A stretch of DNA of 64,000 nt, taken from the NCBI GenBank assembly GCA_018267285.1, contig JAFDYU010000002.1, positions 244,099-308,098 on the forward strand, in the 5' to 3' direction. Positions 27,270 to 36,971 of the stretch are shown one piece after another. This DNA is from Bacteroidota bacterium. GTDB taxonomy: Bacteria > Bacteroidota > Bacteroidia > Cytophagales > Cyclobacteriaceae. A program made the position numbers and the translations under genes. Below the pieces are notes generated by a model. The model was given only the letters and a program-made list of their open reading frames with translations, was not told the origin of the DNA and searched no databases. Position 1 is the first letter of the stretch, and every line of letters begins with the position of its first letter.

Positions 27270-27928
27270 GCAATCGCGTGCCGCAGGTATTCGTTCAGTT
27301 TGTTGATGCTTTTGCAAATCGATGACACTTTCATTACGAACTTAGCATCGCTCACTTCGCTGTCGGTAAACAGATGAGATACCGTAAAGCTTTTATTTTT
27401 CAGAAGTTCTATCTGTGGGTGGTCTTTTGAATAGCCTTTCGGTGCCGTCTTCACCCGATCCCAGTCCGAAAGTCCCTTGAAATATTTTTTAAATTCCTTA
27501 TCGTTCAAAATTTTTAAAATGTCCTTCGGGTTGTAATCAATCTCTTGCCTGATCTTGGCCAGGTTATCGGGGTTCGGCATGTACATACCACCCGCTATCA
27601 TGCTTTTATTGCCGGGTTCAAGATGAACATAAAATCCTGGCTCTTGTTCCATCTTTCCGTTGGCCGAAAACCCCGCTCCCATATTGATTTTGTACGGACG
27701 TTTGTCTTTACTGAATCGAACATCGCGATAAATTCGAAAGCCTGCTTTGCGGGGGTTTAGTGCTGCGAGGCTGCCATCAATTTTTACCAATTCTTTGTGG
27801 AGCTCTTCCAAAAAATCTTCAAAAGAGGATTTTGCTTCGAGATAAACCGATTTGTTTTTCTCAAACCATTCGCGGTTGTTATTCTTGGCAATGTTTTTAA
27901 GGAATTTTAAGATGAGTGGAGCGTTCAT
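27266..27928 (-). CDS. DUF2461 family protein
   Basis: A 220-residue cytoplasmic protein. It shows the DUF2461 pattern: LKNIAKNNNREWFEKNKS near the N-terminus, FRIYRDVRFSKDKRPYK, GAGFSANGKMEQEPGFYVHLEPG, GGMYMPNP and the C-terminal FTVSHLFTDSEV. The family is common in Bacteroidota and its function is unknown. The stop codon region overlaps that of the TPR kinase (convergent, 4 bases). It may be read together with murF, which starts upstream with a 24-base gap. Confidence 0.9.
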   Translation of the reverse strand: MNAPLILKFLKNIAKNNNREWFEKNKSVYLEAKSSFEDFLEELHKELVKIDGSLAALNPRKAGFRIYRDVRFSKDKRPYKINMGAGFSANGKMEQEPGFYVHLEPGNKSMIAGGMYMPNPDNLAKIRQEIDYNPKDILKILNDKEFKKYFKGLSDWDRVKTAPKGYSKDHPQIELLKNKSFTVSHLFTDSEVSDAKFVMKVSSICKSINKLNEYLRHAIA

Positions 27929-27952
27929 AATTGAATAAAGAAAAGGACAACT

Positions 27953-29239
27953 TTAAATAAATTCTAAGATGCTTTCAAGCCCGATGCCACGAGAAGCTTT
28001 GATTAAAACGGTAGAATTTAAGATAGGTTTACGTTTCAGCTCTTCGATCAGCAATTGTTTATTTTCGAAATAGTTTGCTTGGGGAAGCTCCGATAACGCA
28101 GAACGAAAGTAGTTGCCAACCAAATAAACGGTTCCAATTTTTTTTTCTTTAATGAATTTCCCGATAGCCGCGTGTTCTTCTTCGGGTTTTTCCAGTTCGT
28201 ACATATCGCCCAAAATCAACACCTTATTCTCTGCTTTTATATTGGATAGGTTTTCAATGGCCGCTAGCATGGAGCTTGGGTTAGCATTGTAGGCATCTAA
28301 TATAATAGTGTTAGTTCCTTTATTTGTTAACTGCGAACGCATGTTTTCGGGTTTGTATTCGGCAACAGCTTGTTGTGCCAAGTTCTTATCCACACCAAAA
28401 AATTTTCCGATACACAGTGCTGCGGCTATGTTTTCAAAATTGTAGGAACCGATCAATTGTGATTGAACTTGTTCACCGCCTTCAACTTTAAATAGTACAA
28501 ACGGATCGGCAGAGATAAATTCTGCATAATAAAAATCATTGGGAGCAGGGTAAAACAGTGGCGAACGAAATCGGCTGGCAAAGTTTTTTAAAATCGGATT
28601 TTGAGAATTGATAAAAACCTGTCCGTTGTTTAAAATCAGATATTGATACAATTCCGATTTTGCGCGAATTACATTTTCAAATCCTCCAAACATGCCGGTG
28701 TGTGCTTTACCAATATTGGTGATGAAGCCGTGTGTTGGTTGGGCTATGTTGCACAGCATTTCAATTTCGCCCACGTGGTTTGCCCCCATTTCAATGATCG
28801 CAATCTCGATAGAACGCGTTATCGACAAAATTGAAAGCGGCACACCGATGTGGTTATTCAGATTACCTTTAGTGGCAAACGTTTTATATTTTTTACTCAG
28901 CACGGCATGAAGCAATTCCTTGGTGGTTGTTTTTCCGTTTGAGCCCGTCAGCCCGATAACCGGAATTTTCAATTGAGTACGATGGCGACTCGCCAAAAGT
29001 TGAAGTGCCCTTAAACTATCGTCTACAACAACGTAACGGTCGTCTTTTTTAAATTCTTCTTCATCAATTACCGCATAGGCAGCACCTTTTTGCAACGCTT
29101 GTTCGGCAAGCGTGTTTGCGTTGAAGCTCGGGCCCTTAAGCGCAAAAAAAATAGAGCCCTTAACAATCTGCCGCGTGTCGGTGCAAACCGCACCACAGGT
29201 CAAATATTTTTCATAAAGATTAAGGATGACCTCCGACAT
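27953..29239 (-). CDS. murF: UDP-N-acetylmuramoyl-tripeptide--D-alanyl-D-alanine ligase MurF
   Basis: A 428-residue Mur ligase. The N-terminal substrate-binding domain contains CTDTRQIVKGSIFFALKG. The ATP-binding P-loop GSNGKTT (99-105) is followed by ATKGNLNNHIGVPLSIL, EMGANHVGEIEML and NIGKAHTGMFGG. The C-terminal domain has LDAYNANPSSMLAAI and ILGDMYELE. MurF adds D-Ala-D-Ala to the UDP-MurNAc-tripeptide, the last cytoplasmic step of the peptidoglycan precursor. The YNANP motif separates MurF from MurC, D and E. Here murF sits apart from the usual dcw cluster. Confidence 0.95.
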   Translation of the reverse strand: MSEVILNLYEKYLTCGAVCTDTRQIVKGSIFFALKGPSFNANTLAEQALQKGAAYAVIDEEEFKKDDRYVVVDDSLRALQLLASRHRTQLKIPVIGLTGSNGKTTTKELLHAVLSKKYKTFATKGNLNNHIGVPLSILSITRSIEIAIIEMGANHVGEIEMLCNIAQPTHGFITNIGKAHTGMFGGFENVIRAKSELYQYLILNNGQVFINSQNPILKNFASRFRSPLFYPAPNDFYYAEFISADPFVLFKVEGGEQVQSQLIGSYNFENIAAALCIGKFFGVDKNLAQQAVAEYKPENMRSQLTNKGTNTIILDAYNANPSSMLAAIENLSNIKAENKVLILGDMYELEKPEEEHAAIGKFIKEKKIGTVYLVGNYFRSALSELPQANYFENKQLLIEELKRKPILNSTVLIKASRGIGLESILEFI

Positions 29240-29264
29240 GAATCAAACACTTCAACTGAAAAAA

Positions 29265-30206
29265 TTATTTCTTCTCTTCTGCAGCCATTCCGCCCGACCG
29301 CGTAACCGACATCAATTCTTGCATGGTACGTTTCATGCTATCCGTTGACCCATCGAGGAAAATAGTGTTGCCTTTACCATTCTCGGCAAAGTGACGGATC
29401 GACTCGGTCCACATGGCGAATAAAATAAAGGACGAGTCGAGATTTGCCGTTTGCATTTCTTTTGCCGCCTGCGACATCCCCTTGGCCACCTCTTCGCGGA
29501 ACAACGCAACACCCTGGCCGCGGAGTTGGGCAGCAATTTTTTCGGCTTCTGCCGCAATTTTGATAGCGTTACCATCGGCTTCGGCCGCTTTGGTTTTTGT
29601 AATTAGCAACGCCTGGCCTTCGTTCTCGGCTGCTGCGCGCAGGTTATTAGAAGCCACCACTTTGGCCATGGATTTCATAATGGTATCGTCAAACGCGATG
29701 TCGTTCAATTGTAAGTCGATCAGGTGATAGCCCCAACCTTCAAGGGTGTGATCGAGCTGTTGCTTAACTTCCTGAACAATTTCTGTTCTCAGCGAAAGGA
29801 TTTCCGATTGCTTTTTAGTGGCCACAAAACTGCGAATAGACCCTTCAATGGTGCGGGTGAGAGCTGTCATCAAACTTTGGTAATCCACAAATTTAAATGC
29901 CACATTTTTTATGGTGTCCTCTTCCTGGTTCAACACCGAAAACAGAAGCATTGCTTTAAAATTTACGTTGGCTTGATCTTGTGTGGTGGCTTGAAATTCA
30001 AGTTCAACAGATCGGTTTTGAATGGACACCCTCGAAAAAATTTTTTCGATCAAGGGCACTTTCAGGTTGAGCCCCGGCCTCAATATGCGCCTGTATTTTC
30101 CAAACACGGTAACTACTGCAACCATGCCTTGTTTTACCGTAACAAATGAACTGAACAGCACAATGATGCCAAAGATCAAGACAAAATACATAAGTCCTTC
30201 TATCAT
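29265..30206 (-). CDS. SPFH/Band 7 family protein (slipin/stomatin-like)
   Basis: A 313-residue protein with one N-terminal membrane segment (MYFVLIFGIIVLFSSFVTV). The SPFH domain follows: KQGMVAVVTVFGKYRRILRPGLN, LEFQATTQDQANVNFKAMLLFSV, LRTEIVQEVKQQLDHTLEGWGYHLIDLQLNDI. A long A/E/K-rich helix (AAENEGQALLITKTKAAEADG) comes next, then a C-terminal tail. Such proteins oligomerise at the inner membrane and organise microdomains or proteases. No NfeD-type partner is adjacent. It may be co-transcribed with murF, 25 bases downstream. Confidence 0.9.
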   Translation of the reverse strand: MIEGLMYFVLIFGIIVLFSSFVTVKQGMVAVVTVFGKYRRILRPGLNLKVPLIEKIFSRVSIQNRSVELEFQATTQDQANVNFKAMLLFSVLNQEEDTIKNVAFKFVDYQSLMTALTRTIEGSIRSFVATKKQSEILSLRTEIVQEVKQQLDHTLEGWGYHLIDLQLNDIAFDDTIMKSMAKVVASNNLRAAAENEGQALLITKTKAAEADGNAIKIAAEAEKIAAQLRGQGVALFREEVAKGMSQAAKEMQTANLDSSFILFAMWTESIRHFAENGKGNTIFLDGSTDSMKRTMQELMSVTRSGGMAAEEKK

Positions 30207-30258
30207 GGTTTAGGGTTTAGTTTGTTATCAAAGGTATTAAAGAATTTGATTTTTGATT

Positions 30259-30849
30259 TTAGGCGTGGGTTGCCAGCCAATCGTTTGAAAATTTTATCAG
30301 TTGGGGGAAAAATTCCTTAAACTCATTTTCAAACTCCGAATAATTCACTTTAAGGTCTTCCGTAGCTTCTTCCATCTTCGACACAAACCGGGTACGGTGC
30401 GCCATGCCGCTCAAGGCGCGATGAATGCCTTCGAGATGGGCGTAGTTTACCAACCAATTTCCTTTCATCATGTATGGCAGCATCATTTTTACCTCATCGG
30501 GTAAAACGGAGTTGTGCTGTTGAATCGTTCTGTAGCTCCAATCGGCATATTCCGCAAGAGATTCAGTTGAATACTCGTGCCAGAGTTTGGCCAGAAAATG
30601 ATCGTAAAAAACATCCACAATCACACCGGAATAGTGGCGGTATTTATTTCGAAGTCGGTGTTTGCTTTGCTTAACCGTTTCGTGGTGATCTGTGTACCAA
30701 TCGATCTCGCGATGAAGGGAAATGCCTTTCGCAATATTTTTTCCATAGTGCAAAGCCAAGTTTTTCCCTTTGACAAAATCACCAATAAAATTTCCTACAG
30801 CTATTTCTGGTTCGTTGCCCGAGAGGTATAAATGCGCTAGGAAATTCAT
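30259..30849 (-). CDS. Acyl carrier protein phosphodiesterase family protein
   Basis: A 196-residue protein starting MNFLAHLYLSGNEPEIAVGNFIGDFVKG, the signature of AcpH-type ACP phosphodiesterases. Further family motifs are GISLHREIDWYTDHHETV, YSGVIVDVFYDHFLA and the C-terminal FFPQL. AcpH removes the 4'-phosphopantetheine group from holo-ACP in an HD-like metal site; His and Asp residues in LHREID and VDVFYDH fit that. It is cytoplasmic. In Bacteroidota the activity is inferred from the family only. Confidence 0.9.
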   Translation of the reverse strand: MNFLAHLYLSGNEPEIAVGNFIGDFVKGKNLALHYGKNIAKGISLHREIDWYTDHHETVKQSKHRLRNKYRHYSGVIVDVFYDHFLAKLWHEYSTESLAEYADWSYRTIQQHNSVLPDEVKMMLPYMMKGNWLVNYAHLEGIHRALSGMAHRTRFVSKMEEATEDLKVNYSEFENEFKEFFPQLIKFSNDWLATHA

Positions 30850-30965
30850 CTGTTAAAGATAGACCTTCTGTTGTTGCCATTTAAAAGATACAACAAAAAT
30901 TAAGTTGATGTTGCCACAATTTTCAATTATTATTGAAGTACAACTATCACCATATCATCTTCTTT

Positions 30966-32246
30966 ATGAAATCTAAATACTATTTATTAGCTATTGCCCT
31001 GCTGCCCTTCGCCTGTTTCGCACAACGTACAATTATCCATTGTGGTTCGCTCATCGATGGCAAAAATAAAACACAGCAACAGCAAGTAACAGTTATTGTT
31101 GAAGGCAACACCATTATTTCGCTGGACAAAGGTTTTGTTAAACCCGGAAAAGACGATAAACTCATCGACCTGAGTAAAAAAACAGTAATGCCCGGACTTA
31201 TAGACATGCACGTTCACCTCGAAGGAGAGACCAGCAAGGGCGGCCAAATAAAAAGCTTCACACAAAACGAAGCAGATATAGCTTTCCAGTCTACCGTGTA
31301 TGCAAAAAAAACATTGATGGCAGGCTTTACCACCGTGCGCGATTGCGGTGGCAGTGGCGTAAATATTTCGTTGCGTAATGCCATTAACCAAGGAATGGTG
31401 GTTGGCCCGCGGATACTCACAGCCGGCAAAGCAATCGGTTCTACCGGTGGCCATGCCGATCCAACCAATGGCTACAAAAAAAATTTAATGGGCGACCCCG
31501 GCCCCAAGGAGGGTGTAATCAACAGCCCCGATGATGCGCGCAAGGCTGTGCGTCAACGCTACAAAGACGGTGCCGACTTCATTAAAATCACGGCAACCGG
31601 TGGTGTGTTGAGTGTAGCCAAAGACGGCAGCGGCCCACAGTTTACGCAAGAAGAAGTGAATGCGATTGTAGAAACCGCCAAAGATTATGGAATGATTACC
31701 GCGGCACACGCACATGGAGCCGAGGGGATGAAGCGTGCCGTACTGGCGGGCATCACCACCATTGAACACGGCACGATGATGACCGAAGAAGTAATGGATT
31801 TAATGAAACAAAAAGGCACCTACTTTGTACCCACCATTATTGCAGGCAAAACGGTGGCCGAGCTCGCCAAAATTCCGGAATACTATCCCAAACTTGTTGT
31901 TCCAAAAGCGTTGGAGATAGGCCCTAAACTGCAAGAGACGTTTGGTAAAGCCTACAAACGCGGAGTGAAAATCGCATTCGGTACCGATGCCGGTGTTTAC
32001 GCACATGGCAACAACGGAAAAGAATTTGGTTACATGGTAGAAGCCGGCATGCCCGCCATGGAAGCCCTGCTTTGCGCCATGCAAATAAACGCTGATGTTT
32101 TGAAACTAGGTGACAAAATCGGGTCCATAGAAAAAGGGAAACTGGCCGACATCATTGCCGTAGATGAAGACCCCATAAAAAATATCGCCACCATGACGAA
32201 AGTGAGTTTTGTAATGAAAGATGGAGTTGTTTACAAAGCTGAATGA
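30966..32246 (+). CDS. Secreted metal-dependent amidohydrolase
   Basis: About 426 residues from MKSKYYLLAIALLPFACFAQ, a signal peptide; the frame extends 11 codons upstream. The amidohydrolase TIM barrel shows the metal ligands in order: DMHVHLEG (HxH), KITATGGV (Lys-type ligand), AAHAHG, TIEHGT, and GTDAGV (catalytic Asp). The closing segment GKLADIIAVDEDPIKNI is also typical. This branch includes Xaa-Pro dipeptidases and imidazolonepropionase-like enzymes, and the substrate is probably a dipeptide or cyclic amide. It acts in the periplasm. The gene is convergent with the (p)ppGpp synthetase gene. Confidence 0.92.
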   Translation: MKSKYYLLAIALLPFACFAQRTIIHCGSLIDGKNKTQQQQVTVIVEGNTIISLDKGFVKPGKDDKLIDLSKKTVMPGLIDMHVHLEGETSKGGQIKSFTQNEADIAFQSTVYAKKTLMAGFTTVRDCGGSGVNISLRNAINQGMVVGPRILTAGKAIGSTGGHADPTNGYKKNLMGDPGPKEGVINSPDDARKAVRQRYKDGADFIKITATGGVLSVAKDGSGPQFTQEEVNAIVETAKDYGMITAAHAHGAEGMKRAVLAGITTIEHGTMMTEEVMDLMKQKGTYFVPTIIAGKTVAELAKIPEYYPKLVVPKALEIGPKLQETFGKAYKRGVKIAFGTDAGVYAHGNNGKEFGYMVEAGMPAMEALLCAMQINADVLKLGDKIGSIEKGKLADIIAVDEDPIKNIATMTKVSFVMKDGVVYKAE

Positions 32247-32260
32247 TCTGCTTAAATATT

Positions 32261-34498
32261 TCAGACCCTGCCGTCAAACCGGCTCACCTGCTCCATGCCT
32301 TCAACTTTTTCTAGTTTTGAAATGAGGGTTTCCAGGTGGCGTGTGTCGTTTACATAAAGCATGATTTCTCCGTGAAAAATTCCGGGGTCGGTTTTGAAAG
32401 AGATAGAACTCATATTCACTTTCAGTTCTTCCGAAATTACTTTGCTCACATCATTAATTAAGCCAACCCGGTCTGTGCCCACCACACGCAAGCCGGTAAG
32501 AAAAGACAATTCGTGTTGGCTTGTCCACTTGGCTTTGATAACCCGATTACCATGATTGGCCAGCAACTCGGGGGCGTTAGGGCAATTCGATCGATGAATT
32601 TTTATCCCCTCGCTCACGGTTACAAAACCAAATACCTCATCGCCCGGAATGGGAGTGCAACACTTTGCCAGTTTATACTCCACCACATCCATATCTTCAC
32701 CGATCAACAACGTATCTTCCTGATGTTTGGCTTTGATCTGCTGTTCAATTGCTTTTACATCTTTGGTTTCTGCAAGTGGTCGTTTTTTTAATTGAGGAGT
32801 GGGTTGGTCTTGGAATTTCTTTAAATCGGCTGCTGAAATAATCCCCTTCCCTATTTTAAAGAGCAGCTCTAACTGCGAGCTTACGTTAAAATATTCGCGT
32901 AGTTGATCGTACAAATGATTATTTGCTTCCAACTTCATTTGTCTCAGCTTGCGCAGCAAAATCTCTTTGCCTTCTTCGGCAACTTTGCGTCTGTCTTCTT
33001 TCAGCAAATCTTTGATCTTCGATTTTGCTTTTGAGCTGACCACAAACCGCAACCAGTCTTCGTTTGGTTTTTGTTTTGACGAGGTGAGTATTTCTATCTG
33101 GTCGCCATTTTGCAACACATGATTGATCGGTACCAGCTTTTGGTTTACTTTGGCACCAATACATTTTGCGCCAATGTCGGTATGGATATCAAAAGCAAAA
33201 TCGAGTGCTGTTGCCCCTTTGGCCATCGTCTTCAGTTCTCCTCTGGGCGTAAACACAAAAACTTCTTCGTTAAATAAATTACCACGAAAATCATCTACAA
33301 ATTCCAATGCCGACAAATCCTGCTTCTCCAATGTTTCGCGCACACGCACCAGCCACTTTTCCAAATTCGATTCGTACTTAGTAATGTTGTCTTTGTATTT
33401 CCAGTGGGCTGCATATCCTTTCTCGGCAATTTCGTCCATGCGCTTGGAGCGAATCTGCACTTCCACCCACTGGCCGTTCTTGGCCATCACGGTAGTATGC
33501 AACGACTCGTATCCGTTGCCCTTAGGAGTGCTGATCCAATCGCGCAGCCGATCGGGATTGGGCATATAATAATCGGTAACGATGGAATAAACTTGCCAGC
33601 AATAATTTTTTTCCTGATCGATGGGCGTATCCAAAATCACCCGGATGGCAAACAGATCGTACACTTCCTCAAACGGGATGTTTTGTTTGCGCATCTTATT
33701 GAAGATTGAGAAAATTGATTTTGGCCGGCTCTTAATTTCATACTGAACTTTCAGATGATCGAGTTCTTCTTTGATGGGGTGAACAAAATGCCGGATAAAC
33801 CGATTGCGCGATGTTTTGGTCTCATCAATTTTATCGGCTATTTCGCGATAAGTGGTGTATTCCGTAAACCGCAGGTACAAATCTTCCAGTTCTGTTTTGA
33901 TAGCATTCAAGCCAAGCCGATGCGCAAGGGGTGCGTAGAGATAAATGGTTTCGGACGAAACGCGCAGCTGCTTGTTGCGCGGCATGCTTTCAAGGGTGCG
34001 CATGTTGTGCAGCCGGTCGGCCAGCTTAATCAAAATCACCCGCACATCTTCGCTCAGCGTGAACAGCATTTTGCGGAAGTTCTCCGCCTGTGCCGAAGAC
34101 CCGTAATCAAATACGCCACGAATTTTGGTGAGGCCATCTACTATTTTGCTCACCTTCTTTCCAAAAACCCGTTCGATATCAATTAACTGAATATCGGTGT
34201 CTTCCACCACATCGTGCAATAATGCAGCCGCGATGGAGGTTGTGCCCAGGCCAATTTCTTCTACGCAAATCTCGGCTACCGACAACGGATGGAAAATAAA
34301 CGGCTCGCCCGATTTTCTGCGCATATTTTTATGCGCTTCCATGGCTATGGTAAAGGCACGCTTAATTACCTTGGCATCGCCTTCTTTAAGTACGGGTTTC
34401 GCCTTGCGCAGGAGCCTGCGGTACCGGTTGATTATCTCTCGTTTCTCTTCTACAACATCTACAACCACGGACAAAAATTTCTTTGCTTCAAGATACAA
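32261..34498 (-). CDS. rsh: RelA/SpoT-family bifunctional (p)ppGpp synthetase/hydrolase
   Basis: A 745-residue cytoplasmic protein with the full Rsh layout. The HD hydrolase domain has FHPLSVAEI (His70) and LLHDVVEDTD (His95-Asp96). The synthetase domain (about 240-350) has SRPKSIFSIFNKM, DLFAIRVIL and GNGYESLHTTV. The TGS domain (about 405-470) has FVFTPRGELKTMAKGATALDFAF. A CC/helical region follows, then the C-terminal ACT domain (about 665-740). The intact HD residues indicate that it can both make and degrade ppGpp, as the single long Rsh does in most Bacteroidota. It is divergent from tRNA-Leu(UAG). Confidence 0.95.
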   Translation of the reverse strand: MYLEAKKFLSVVVDVVEEKREIINRYRRLLRKAKPVLKEGDAKVIKRAFTIAMEAHKNMRRKSGEPFIFHPLSVAEICVEEIGLGTTSIAAALLHDVVEDTDIQLIDIERVFGKKVSKIVDGLTKIRGVFDYGSSAQAENFRKMLFTLSEDVRVILIKLADRLHNMRTLESMPRNKQLRVSSETIYLYAPLAHRLGLNAIKTELEDLYLRFTEYTTYREIADKIDETKTSRNRFIRHFVHPIKEELDHLKVQYEIKSRPKSIFSIFNKMRKQNIPFEEVYDLFAIRVILDTPIDQEKNYCWQVYSIVTDYYMPNPDRLRDWISTPKGNGYESLHTTVMAKNGQWVEVQIRSKRMDEIAEKGYAAHWKYKDNITKYESNLEKWLVRVRETLEKQDLSALEFVDDFRGNLFNEEVFVFTPRGELKTMAKGATALDFAFDIHTDIGAKCIGAKVNQKLVPINHVLQNGDQIEILTSSKQKPNEDWLRFVVSSKAKSKIKDLLKEDRRKVAEEGKEILLRKLRQMKLEANNHLYDQLREYFNVSSQLELLFKIGKGIISAADLKKFQDQPTPQLKKRPLAETKDVKAIEQQIKAKHQEDTLLIGEDMDVVEYKLAKCCTPIPGDEVFGFVTVSEGIKIHRSNCPNAPELLANHGNRVIKAKWTSQHELSFLTGLRVVGTDRVGLINDVSKVISEELKVNMSSISFKTDPGIFHGEIMLYVNDTRHLETLISKLEKVEGMEQVSRFDGRV

Positions 34499-34585
34499 AT
34501 TTTCGGGTTTGAAGCTAAATCCGATTTGTTTGGTAGGCAGAAAACTGATTTTTTTATCAGCCCTTTATTCCTAACAAATTATCCC

Positions 34586-34593
34586 TAAATTTG
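34586..34593 (+). promoter_or_regulatory. Candidate -7 box of tRNA-Leu(UAG)
   Basis: TAAATTTG matches TAnnTTTG and lies 31 bases before the first base of the tRNA. No convincing -33 TTTG at the usual distance. Confidence 0.4.
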
Positions 34594-34624
34594 CGCTCCT
34601 TTTTGTTGAAAAAAGGTTGTTTTA

Positions 34625-34706
34625 GCGCATGTGGCGTAATTGGTAGCCGTGCCAGACTTAGGATCTGGTGCCGAAAGGCGTGGGGGTTCGAGTCCCTCCA
34701 TGCGCA
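34625..34706 (+). tRNA. tRNA-Leu (anticodon UAG)
   Basis: An 82-nt cloverleaf with a 7-bp acceptor stem (34625-34631 with 34699-34705), anticodon loop CTTAGGA giving anticodon TAG (reads CUN codons), a long variable arm with the GCCGAAAGGCG helix, and a T loop TTCGAGT. A long variable arm identifies class II tRNAs. The 3' CCA is not encoded. The trigger factor gene follows 76 bases later on the same strand. Confidence 0.96.
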
Positions 34707-34782
34707 CATTTAGAAGTTAGAGGTTGGTTGTTGGATTCTGGCAACCTGCTTGAATAGTATTCCAGAAACTAAATTTCAATCC

Positions 34783-36132
34783 GTGAACATTACACTCGAC
34801 AAACAGAGCGCCACCGATGGCCTCATCAAAATCAAATTGAACGAAAGCGACTACCAACCCAAGGTTGAAGAAAAAGTACGCGACTATGCCCGCAAAGCAA
34901 CCATCAAAGGGTTTCGCCAGGGCCACGTTCCCACGGGCGTGATCAAAAAAATGTTTGGCAAAGGCATTTTGGTTGATGAAGTAAACCACATCATTTCTCA
35001 TTCGGTTTCGGATTACATCCGCGACAACAAATTGCGTGTGCTGGGCGACCCGCTCCCCAACCAGGAAAAGGCCCAAGCAATCAACTGGGATTTCCAAAAA
35101 GATTTTGAATTCGAGTTTCAAATCGGATTGGTGGAAGATTTTGCGGTTGACCTTTCGAAGAAGGTTAAAGTAACATCGCACCCCATTGATGTAGATCAAA
35201 AAGCAATGAACGAAACGCTCGATGACATCAAACGCAGGTTTGGCAAACGAAGCAACCCCGAAGTGAGCGAAGCCGGTGATAACTTGTTTGGCGAAATTTC
35301 TAAAAAAGACAGCGAAGAAAAACAAGGATCGTACCTACGGATTGAACAAGTTGAAAAATCGCAACAGAAAAAATTCATCGGCTTGAAAGCGAACGATCAG
35401 GTAGAATTTATTTTAGAAAAAACAGTTACTGACCCTGTTGCAGTTACTCAATTACTGAACGTAACCGAAGAAGAAGCAAAAAAAGCTACGGGGACTTATG
35501 TTTTTAAAGTTACCAGCGTGAGCCGTATAGAACCAGCACATTACAATCAGGAATTGTTCGATCAGGTCTTCGGAAAAGATGTTGTGAAAAACGAAGAAGA
35601 GTTTTTGGCCAAAGTAAAAGAGACCGTTTCTGCCAATTACGATCGCGAAACACAACATCTGTTCGAACACGAGATACAACATTATTATGTTGACCACACC
35701 AAGATCAACATGCCCGAAGTCTTTTTGAAAACCTGGTTAAAAGCCACCGGCAACGGCCAGGTGACAGACGAAGTTTTAGAAAAAGAATTTAAAAGCTACC
35801 GCGATTCGTTAAAGTGGGATCTCGTCAAAAATAAAATTGCCGAAGACCAGGGGATCAAAATAGAAGAACAGGAAGTGCGCGAAAAAGCCAAGCAACTGAT
35901 CCTCGATCAGTTTGGCGGACAAGCCATTGCCGACCAACTGGGCGATAAGCTGAACGACATCGCCACCAACTATTTAGCCGGAAAAGACGGCAAAGGCGAA
36001 AACTACATGCGCACGTACAATCAATTACGCCATGAAAAGATCATGGCTGTAATTAAAGAAAACATCACCACCGTAGAAAAGAAAGTAGGACTGGAAGAAT
36101 TCAGAAAAATTGCGGAATCGCACCGCCATTGA
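34783..36132 (+). CDS. tig: Trigger factor
   Basis: A 449-residue protein if the GTG at 34783 is the start (peptide begins with the canonical NITLDK of trigger factors); an in-frame TTG at 34750 would add 11 residues that the family lacks. The N-terminal ribosome-binding domain has the signature-like ATIKGFRQGHVPTGVIKKMFG (GFRxGxxP). The middle PPIase-like domain is weakly conserved, as usual in Bacteroidota, and the C-terminal arm domain is helical. It is the ribosome-associated chaperone for nascent chains. The order tig-clpP-clpX is widespread; here a terminator and a spacer separate tig from clpP. Confidence 0.93.
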   Translation: MNITLDKQSATDGLIKIKLNESDYQPKVEEKVRDYARKATIKGFRQGHVPTGVIKKMFGKGILVDEVNHIISHSVSDYIRDNKLRVLGDPLPNQEKAQAINWDFQKDFEFEFQIGLVEDFAVDLSKKVKVTSHPIDVDQKAMNETLDDIKRRFGKRSNPEVSEAGDNLFGEISKKDSEEKQGSYLRIEQVEKSQQKKFIGLKANDQVEFILEKTVTDPVAVTQLLNVTEEEAKKATGTYVFKVTSVSRIEPAHYNQELFDQVFGKDVVKNEEEFLAKVKETVSANYDRETQHLFEHEIQHYYVDHTKINMPEVFLKTWLKATGNGQVTDEVLEKEFKSYRDSLKWDLVKNKIAEDQGIKIEEQEVREKAKQLILDQFGGQAIADQLGDKLNDIATNYLAGKDGKGENYMRTYNQLRHEKIMAVIKENITTVEKKVGLEEFRKIAESHRH

Positions 36133-36162
36133 ACTAATCACAATCCATCATCGTTTTAATAG

Positions 36163-36190
36163 AGCCTGTTTTTAAAACAGGCTTTTTTAA
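36163..36190 (+). terminator. Rho-independent terminator after tig
   Basis: AGCCTGTTTT and its complement AAAACAGGCT form a stem with a very small loop (about 8 bp once a minimal loop is allowed), followed by a run of six T. It lies about 30 bases after the tig stop. Confidence 0.8.
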
Positions 36191-36256
36191 TTTCAAAAAC
36201 TTTGTAAACTTGAAATAAAATAACAACGTAAACGACTACCTGAACAATTACCATTT

Positions 36257-36952
36257 ATGAATAACTCAAATGAATTTCGCAAGTACGCAGTACACCACAT
36301 GGGCATGAGCAGCAATGCGCTCGATAGCTACATAAAATTTGTTAACGAAAACCCCTATCAGGTAACCGGGATGACGCCCAACATTGTGGAAGAACGCCAG
36401 ATGCGCGCCACAGTTATCGATGTGTTTTCACGCCTCATGGCCGACCGGATTATTTTCTTTGGAACTCCCGTGGACGACTACATCGCCAATGTTATTACAG
36501 CTCAACTCCTGTTCCTCGAATCGTCCGATCCTAAAAAAGATATTATTATGTACATCAACAGCCCGGGCGGTTCGGTTCATGCCGGCCTCGGCATTTACGA
36601 CACCATGCAATATGTAAACCCCGATGTGGCTACCATCTGCACAGGGCTGGCAGCATCCATGGGCGCTGTACTTCTCGCAGCCGGCACCGCCAAGAAAAGA
36701 TCGGGCCTGCCACACTCGCGCATTATGATTCATCAGCCTTCGGCAGGAATGCAAGGAACTTCTTCCGATATGGAAATTTCTATGAAGCAAACGCTGGAAC
36801 TGAAAAAAGATCTGTACAACATCCTGGCAAAGCACAGTGGTCAGAAATACGAAAAAATTGAAAAAGACTCAGACCGCGACTATTGGATGCGTGCTGCCGA
36901 GGCCAAAGAATACGGCCTGATCGATGAAGTGCTCGAACGCAACAAGAAATAA
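36257..36952 (+). CDS. clpP: ATP-dependent Clp protease proteolytic subunit ClpP
   Basis: A 231-residue serine protease. The conserved blocks are RIIFFGTPVDDYIANVITAQLLFLES, MYINSPGGSVHAGLGIYDTM, CTGLAASMGAVLL with Ser134, RIMIHQPSAG with His159 and DRDYWM with the likely catalytic Asp near 208. The N-terminal 40 residues are longer than in E. coli and may include a propeptide. ClpP forms a double heptamer that degrades proteins unfolded by ClpX. clpX follows after 90 bases with its own promoter-like sequence. Confidence 0.96.
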   Translation: MNNSNEFRKYAVHHMGMSSNALDSYIKFVNENPYQVTGMTPNIVEERQMRATVIDVFSRLMADRIIFFGTPVDDYIANVITAQLLFLESSDPKKDIIMYINSPGGSVHAGLGIYDTMQYVNPDVATICTGLAASMGAVLLAAGTAKKRSGLPHSRIMIHQPSAGMQGTSSDMEISMKQTLELKKDLYNILAKHSGQKYEKIEKDSDRDYWMRAAEAKEYGLIDEVLERNKK

Positions 36953-36971
36953 TTCAAAATTCGTTGATTCG

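Noticed and set aside
34750-34782. TTG start of trigger factor
   Set aside because: The family begins at NITLDK, encoded from the GTG at 34783; the 11 extra residues have no counterpart.
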